From RI-283 sp964487925 (GTDB lineage: Bacteria > Pseudomonadota > Gammaproteobacteria > SZUA-140): a stretch of 29,071 bases of DNA. A program made the position numbers and the translations under genes. Positions 25,439-29,071 of the stretch are shown here, in pieces. Each line of letters opens with the position of its first letter. Position 1 is the stretch's first letter. Below the pieces are notes generated by a model that ran no database searches, was not told the origin of the DNA, and worked only from the letters and a program-made list of their open reading frames with translations. The DNA lies in the NCBI GenBank assembly GCA_964487925.1, contig CAZASZ010000025.1:1-29071 (forward strand), read 5' to 3'.

Positions 25439-26113
25439 TTACATAATCTGTTGAACTGCAGCCAGGTCCATTGCACCGTGGCCGTTGAGATTCAGACGGA
25501 CACCCTGCCCGCTTTGATTGATCGTGACGCTATCAACACGGTCGGCGACCAAGGTATCGAGTGCTACTTGCTGACCGCTGAGTAACCCACCGGCCTTGAT
25601 CGAATAGCTTCCGCTAGCGGCCAATTCGCCTGAAGCGTCGCGGCCATCCCACTGAAACTTGGCCATGCCTGCGCTCTGATCGCCCACATCAATTGTTCGA
25701 ATGAGGCTGCCGGCTGCGTCGGTGATATCCAACTGTAAGGATTGCATATCTGCCGGCACACTGATTGCGCCCTGGATCTCACTACCTTGCGTCAGTTGCC
25801 CCGTTTGCGCGGGAACCAGTACGTCCCGGCCGACCAACCCGGAGGCCTGAAGAGACTGGCTGGATAACATAGCCGCGCTCACTTGACTGAAGGACTTCTG
25901 CAGATCCTGGATACCGGCAACCGAGCTGAATTGCGCGATTTGGCTATAAAATTCACCGCTCGCCATCGGTTTCATAGGATCCTGGTTATTGAGCTGGGTC
26001 GTCATAAGACGCAGGAAGTCCTGCTGCCCCAACTGACTTTTATCATTGGCGGCGGTCGACTGGGGCTTACCCAAACCGAGATCGCTGAGTACCTGATTAT
26101 TGATTACGGTCAT
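25439..26113 (-). CDS. flgD: Hook-capping (scaffold) protein FlgD
   Basis: Forms the temporary cap at the tip of the growing hook. The 224-residue sequence has the conserved QQDFLRLMTTQLNNQDPMKPM segment (about residues 29-49) and SQIAQFSSVAGIQDLQ. The C-terminal half includes an Ig-like FlgD domain with FQWDGRDASGELAASGSY. A strong GGAGGAG ribosome site sits 5-6 nt before the ATG. Position between flgC and flgE is canonical. Confidence 0.95.
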   Translation of the reverse strand: MTVINNQVLSDLGLGKPQSTAANDKSQLGQQDFLRLMTTQLNNQDPMKPMASGEFYSQIAQFSSVAGIQDLQKSFSQVSAAMLSSQSLQASGLVGRDVLVPAQTGQLTQGSEIQGAISVPADMQSLQLDITDAAGSLIRTIDVGDQSAGMAKFQWDGRDASGELAASGSYSIKAGGLLSGQQVALDTLVADRVDSVTINQSGQGVRLNLNGHGAMDLAAVQQIM

Positions 26114-26132
26114 GATTCTCCTCCATCACCGG

Positions 26133-26552
26133 CTAAGATTTACCGAGACGCAGGGTCATCTGCATCATCTGCTTGGCACTTTCCATGACCTGAACGTTGC
26201 TCTGGTAGGAACGCGAGGCCGAGATCATGTTCGCCATCTCCTCGACTGGGTTAACGTTTGGCATATAGATGTACCCTTCCTGGTCGGCCATCGGGTGTCC
26301 GGGCGAATACTTGCGAATGGGTTGAGACTGGTCCTCCACGATGGTGGACACCTGGACACCGGGCGTCTTCGCGCCGGTACCCGCCTGCTGTTGCAACACT
26401 GCGGAAAAAACTGGCTGTCGCGCCCTATAGGTATCCGCTTCGGTACTGCTGACACTTTGAGCATTAGCCAGATTACTCGCCGTCGTATTGAGCCTGACGT
26501 TCTCCGCGCTGAGCGCCGAACCGGCAATATTGAATACGCTGAATAAGGACAT
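26133..26552 (-). CDS. flgC: Proximal rod protein FlgC
   Basis: Proximal rod subunit of 139 residues. It has the start MSLFSVFNIAGSALSAENVR, the TASNLANAQS motif, and the C-terminal block with PNVNPVEEMANMISASRSYQSNVQVME typical of FlgC. The ATG lies 2 nt after the flgB stop, with its ribosome site (GGGGAGA) inside the last codons of flgB, so the two are co-translated. Confidence 0.95.
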   Translation of the reverse strand: MSLFSVFNIAGSALSAENVRLNTTASNLANAQSVSSTEADTYRARQPVFSAVLQQQAGTGAKTPGVQVSTIVEDQSQPIRKYSPGHPMADQEGYIYMPNVNPVEEMANMISASRSYQSNVQVMESAKQMMQMTLRLGKS

Positions 26553-26554
26553 GT

Positions 26555-26956
26555 TTATTCTCCCCTGATCGCCGTCATGAGACCTTTTATCGTCCCATTG
26601 AGAAAGGAAAAACTTGCCTGATACTTGATGTTGTTTTCGGCAAAACTCGCCTGTTCAACCTCACTATTGACAGTATTGCCGTCCAGGGAAGACTGTAGCG
26701 GTGTTCTGTATTTCAGAACTGGCTCCCCCGTACTGCCGGAAACACCAAGATGCCCCGCAGAAGTCTTGGTCATGGATGCGGTTGAGCCATCTTTTTGTTG
26801 CGCCTCGCTGAGCAGCGCCTGGAAATCGAGGTCTCTCGCCTTAAAATTTGGCGTGTCCGTATTGGCAATATTGGCAGCAAGCACCTCGGCGCGCTTGGCG
26901 TATACCGACATGGCCCGGGCCTTAATACCGAATGCTTGATCGATCGCGGATGACAT
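26555..26956 (-). CDS. flgB: Proximal rod protein FlgB
   Basis: First gene of the rod-hook block; FlgB is the most cell-proximal of the FlgBCFG rod proteins. The 133-residue product shows VYAKRAEVLAANIANTDTPNFKARDLDF (about residues 18-45), the hallmark N-terminal axial motif, and a C-terminal helix (NNIKYQASFSFLNGTIKGLMTAIRGE). An AAAGG ribosome site is 9 nt upstream. Expression probably starts from the sigma-54-type promoter about 30 nt further upstream. Confidence 0.95.
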   Translation of the reverse strand: MSSAIDQAFGIKARAMSVYAKRAEVLAANIANTDTPNFKARDLDFQALLSEAQQKDGSTASMTKTSAGHLGVSGSTGEPVLKYRTPLQSSLDGNTVNSEVEQASFAENNIKYQASFSFLNGTIKGLMTAIRGE

Positions 26957-26994
26957 GCTGCTAAACCTTTTATCTAAGAATCCGTAAACTCCTA

Positions 26995-27010
26995 TGCAAC
27001 AGTGATGCCA
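26995..27010 (-). promoter_or_regulatory. Candidate sigma-54 promoter upstream of flgB
   Basis: Minus strand TGGCATCACTGTTGCA: TGGCAT at -24 and TTGCA at -12, with exactly 10 bp between GG and GC. Only one position differs from TGGCAYR-N4-TTGCW. Predicted start is near 26985, giving a leader of about 29 nt to flgB. It sits between a strong terminator and the gene, as expected for an operon start. Confidence 0.8.
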
Positions 27011-27079
27011 GCAATAATGGAGTCACAAACGCTGGGGCAATGCGTTTATCTCAGACGTAGCGGGGATAATCCTGCAAAC

Positions 27080-27117
27080 AAAAAGGGCCCGAACCACCTT
27101 CATGGTTCGGGCCCTTT
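27080..27117 (-). terminator. Strong intrinsic terminator after cheR
   Basis: A 12-bp perfect GC-rich stem (GGGCCCGAACCA and its complement) around a 6-nt loop, extendable by three A-T pairs, followed on the minus strand by TTTTTG. It begins 12 bp after the cheR stop and separates the cheV-cheR unit from flgB. Confidence 0.95.
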
Positions 27118-27129
27118 CCAGAAAATTCC

Positions 27130-27954
27130 TTATTTCTTCTTGTAGTACAGGTATTTATTTTCGATCTTGGTTTCAAACCGGGCCTGGCTACCGACGGGAC
27201 TCTCAGCCCCGCCCAGGAGGAGATAACCGCCCGGTTTAAGGTCGCTCCAAAAGTGCTCGATGATGGACGCCCGAGCAGCGGTGGAAAAATAGATCAGGAC
27301 GTTGCGGCAAAAAATGCAGTCGAATTTGCCGGGGGTGGCAATTTCCTGCTGCAGGTTCTGCTCTTTGAATCGAACTCGGCTGCGGACTTTATCCTTGACG
27401 CGAAAACCGAATTCGAAGGACTCAAAATGAGCAGTCCGCCGCTTCGCCGATAATCCACGACCAAGCTGTGCTTCGTCGTAGACGGCGCTTCTGGCCTGAT
27501 TCAGCACCTTTGTGGAAATATCTGTCGCGAGTATCGTTGAATTTCTCAACGCCATCGCTCGCCGGGACATAAACTCCTCGATGACCATACTCATGGAATA
27601 AGCCTCCTGCCCCGACGAACAGGCCGCCGACCAAAATTTGGCGTCTGTAACCTTACGATTATAAAGGTCCTCAAGGATCACGCGATCCAGCACCTCGAAC
27701 GGCACGGTATCACGAAACCAAGAGGTCTCGTTCGTCGTCATGGCATCGATGACATCGATCCTAAGCCGGGAATCCCCGGACCTGAGCCGCTCCATCAGAT
27801 GGCTCAATGTATCGATAGCGGCATGTCTCAACAGCATGTGCAACCGGCTCGTGATCAGGTATTGCCGATTGGGCCCCAGGACAATACCGCAGCTTTTCTC
27901 CAGGTAATCATGGAACTCTTGGTACTCAGCAACTGTAATATTGAAATCCGACAT
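27130..27954 (-). CDS. cheR: Chemotaxis protein methyltransferase CheR
   Basis: SAM-dependent enzyme that methylates glutamates on chemoreceptors during adaptation. The 274-residue protein has the helical N-terminal domain and then the catalytic domain. Visible are the TTNETSWFRD motif (residues 73-82), the SAM-binding SAACSSGQEAYSMSM (109-123), ATDIS (143-147) and DCIFCRNVLIYF (212-223). The C-terminus is basic and tyrosine-rich. It starts 5 nt after the cheV stop with no clear ribosome site, so it is likely coupled to cheV. No cheB is nearby. Confidence 0.94.
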   Translation of the reverse strand: MSDFNITVAEYQEFHDYLEKSCGIVLGPNRQYLITSRLHMLLRHAAIDTLSHLMERLRSGDSRLRIDVIDAMTTNETSWFRDTVPFEVLDRVILEDLYNRKVTDAKFWSAACSSGQEAYSMSMVIEEFMSRRAMALRNSTILATDISTKVLNQARSAVYDEAQLGRGLSAKRRTAHFESFEFGFRVKDKVRSRVRFKEQNLQQEIATPGKFDCIFCRNVLIYFSTAARASIIEHFWSDLKPGGYLLLGGAESPVGSQARFETKIENKYLYYKKK

Positions 27955-27959
27955 CGAAA

Positions 27960-28910
27960 TCAGGAAAGAAGATTGTTGGGCTGAATCGCTTTGAGTCGGT
28001 TTATCACAATTATGGCGAGTTCATCGGGGTCGTATTTAGGAATAAACAAGTTGGCCCCCACCTTCTCAACCATGGCTTGGTTAAAAACCCCGGTTACTGA
28101 GCTGTGTAGCACGACATGCAGGTTTGACAACGCGGCGTCCTCACGTATCTTTGTCACTAAAGTATAGCCATCCATCTCGGGCATTTCGATATCCGAGAGC
28201 ACCATCGCGAGATGGTTCAGCATATTCTGATCGTTAGTAGACCAATCGCGCAGGAGTTCCAAGGCCTCCTTGCCATCCTTCGCCGTAATCACCTGTAATC
28301 CCAGACTTTTCAAAGGATTGGTCACTTGCTTACGGGCAACCGCCGAGTCGTCGACGACTAGAATTATCCAACCGGCCTCCTCGACAATGTGGTGCCCGGC
28401 CTCGGAAAATTCAAACGAGATTTCCTCATCCGCCTCATCTACCTCGTCGAGCACCTTTTCAATATCGATAATCTCCACGAAGTCCTCATCGACGCGGGTG
28501 ACGGCGGTGAGATAGCAATTCGGTCCCAAGGTCTTGGGCGGAGGCATAACATCGGACCAGTTGGTATTGATGATGCGGTCCACGCGATGGACAGCATAAC
28601 CCTGCACACTGCGGTTGTACTCGGTAACAATTACGAAGCAGTTTTCATACGACTCCAGCGGCTCCAGACCCACCGCCTTGGCCAGATCGAAGACCGGAAT
28701 GCTGCGACCACGGATTACCGCAATCCCCGCAGCACAAGGGTGTGCGCCCGGCATCTTCGTCAAAGGAGGGCATTGAGTCACCTCCTGAACTTTAAACACA
28801 TTGATTCCGTAACGGTGGTTACCGTCCGTTAGATGAAACATCAAGAGCTCCATCCGGTTGTTACCGGCGAGCTCAGTTAGCTCCTGTATGCCTTCAATTA
28901 CACCAGCCAT
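27960..28910 (-). CDS. cheV: Chemotaxis coupling protein CheV (CheW-receiver fusion)
   Basis: Adaptor linking receptors to CheA, with its own response-regulator domain. The 316-residue protein has a CheW domain at about 20-160 (ELLMFHLTDGNHRYGINVFK, IRGRSIPVFDLAKAVG) and a receiver domain at about 182-308. The receiver has acidic residues D187/D188 (VVDDS), phosphoacceptor D240 (LSDIEMPEMDGY), S270 at the Thr/Ser position and K292. All receiver residues needed for phosphorylation are present. An AAGGTGA ribosome site is close upstream. The cheV-cheR-flgBCDE order is shared with Pseudomonas and Vibrio flagellar loci. Confidence 0.95.
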   Translation of the reverse strand: MAGVIEGIQELTELAGNNRMELLMFHLTDGNHRYGINVFKVQEVTQCPPLTKMPGAHPCAAGIAVIRGRSIPVFDLAKAVGLEPLESYENCFVIVTEYNRSVQGYAVHRVDRIINTNWSDVMPPPKTLGPNCYLTAVTRVDEDFVEIIDIEKVLDEVDEADEEISFEFSEAGHHIVEEAGWIILVVDDSAVARKQVTNPLKSLGLQVITAKDGKEALELLRDWSTNDQNMLNHLAMVLSDIEMPEMDGYTLVTKIREDAALSNLHVVLHSSVTGVFNQAMVEKVGANLFIPKYDPDELAIIVINRLKAIQPNNLLS

Positions 28911-28947
28911 AAGGTCACCTTAAGATAAACGGGATTAATCATGGTAC

Positions 28948-28975
28948 TTATCGCCTCGGTCTGCAATTACCTTTA
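28948..28975 (-). promoter_or_regulatory. Candidate sigma-28 (FliA) promoter for cheV-cheR
   Basis: Minus strand: TAAA, 16 bp, GGCGATAA. The -10 matches GCCGATAA at 7 of 8 positions and the -35 core TAAA is exact. The spacer is 1 bp longer than the E. coli consensus of 15. Predicted start is near 28941, about 30 nt before cheV. Confidence 0.7.
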
Positions 28976-29071
28976 GTCCAACAGGTATATATAAGGCATT
29001 ATTCGCATACACCCCCCCCGAGTTATAGCCGGATCAATGCTGCGTAGACAAAGCACCAACCACGACGCATC
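28976..29071. other. Upstream edge region with an 8-bp C/G homopolymer
   Basis: No gene recognised in the last 96 bp. It contains eight consecutive C at 29012-29019 (G on the coding strand), about 36 bp upstream of the sigma-28 -35 element, next to AT-rich sequence. Neighbouring flagellar loci often have flgA or flgM-flgN on this side, but nothing of them is visible. Confidence 0.6.

Overview
This is one continuous block of chromosome in which every confidently called gene is read on the minus strand, so transcription runs from position 29071 down to 1. The gene content points to a motile gammaproteobacterium: rpmF-plsX-fabHDG-acpP-fabF followed by pabC-mltG, a flgBCDEFGHIJKL block preceded by cheV-cheR, dual-ring Gram-negative flagellar parts (FlgH and FlgI), and an RND pump. 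DNA is moderately GC-rich by eye. I cannot name the genus. No tRNA, rRNA, CRISPR array, insertion sequence or phage gene was seen.

Right end (27.1-29.0 kb): cheV and cheR, behind a near-consensus sigma-28 promoter and closed by a strong intrinsic terminator. Next (16.3-27.0 kb) come flgB to flgL: rod, hook cap, hook, L and P rings, rod scaffold and hook-filament junction proteins. GG-N10-GC sigma-54 motifs lie before flgB and before flgF, so the cluster looks like two RpoN-dependent transcription units plus a FliA-dependent chemotaxis unit. FlgJ has only the rod-binding domain, with no muramidase domain.

Middle (12.2-16.2 kb): a membrane-anchored WbpM/PglF-type nucleotide-sugar 4,6-dehydratase, then galU, then a membrane-fusion protein and RND permease without an outer-membrane partner. 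The dehydratase is cut by a run of exactly 100 N, a placeholder gap. Its true C-terminus can be read on the far side in a different frame from that obtained by reading through the Ns.

Left end (1-9.1 kb): the fatty-acid/phospholipid operon yceD-rpmF-plsX-fabH-fabD-fabG-acpP-fabF, running into pabB-pabC-mltG with ATGA overlaps. A textbook sigma-70 promoter sits directly against the yceD start codon, predicting a leaderless or almost leaderless transcript. acpP has an additional promoter candidate in the only intergenic stretch longer than 300 bp.

Most of the window is well-known core machinery. I saw no convincing undescribed system. The points worth checking are the promoter architecture, the yceD leaderless start, the PIAGT motif in PabB, single-domain FlgJ, the module shared by FlgK and FlgL, and the misjoined dehydratase gene.
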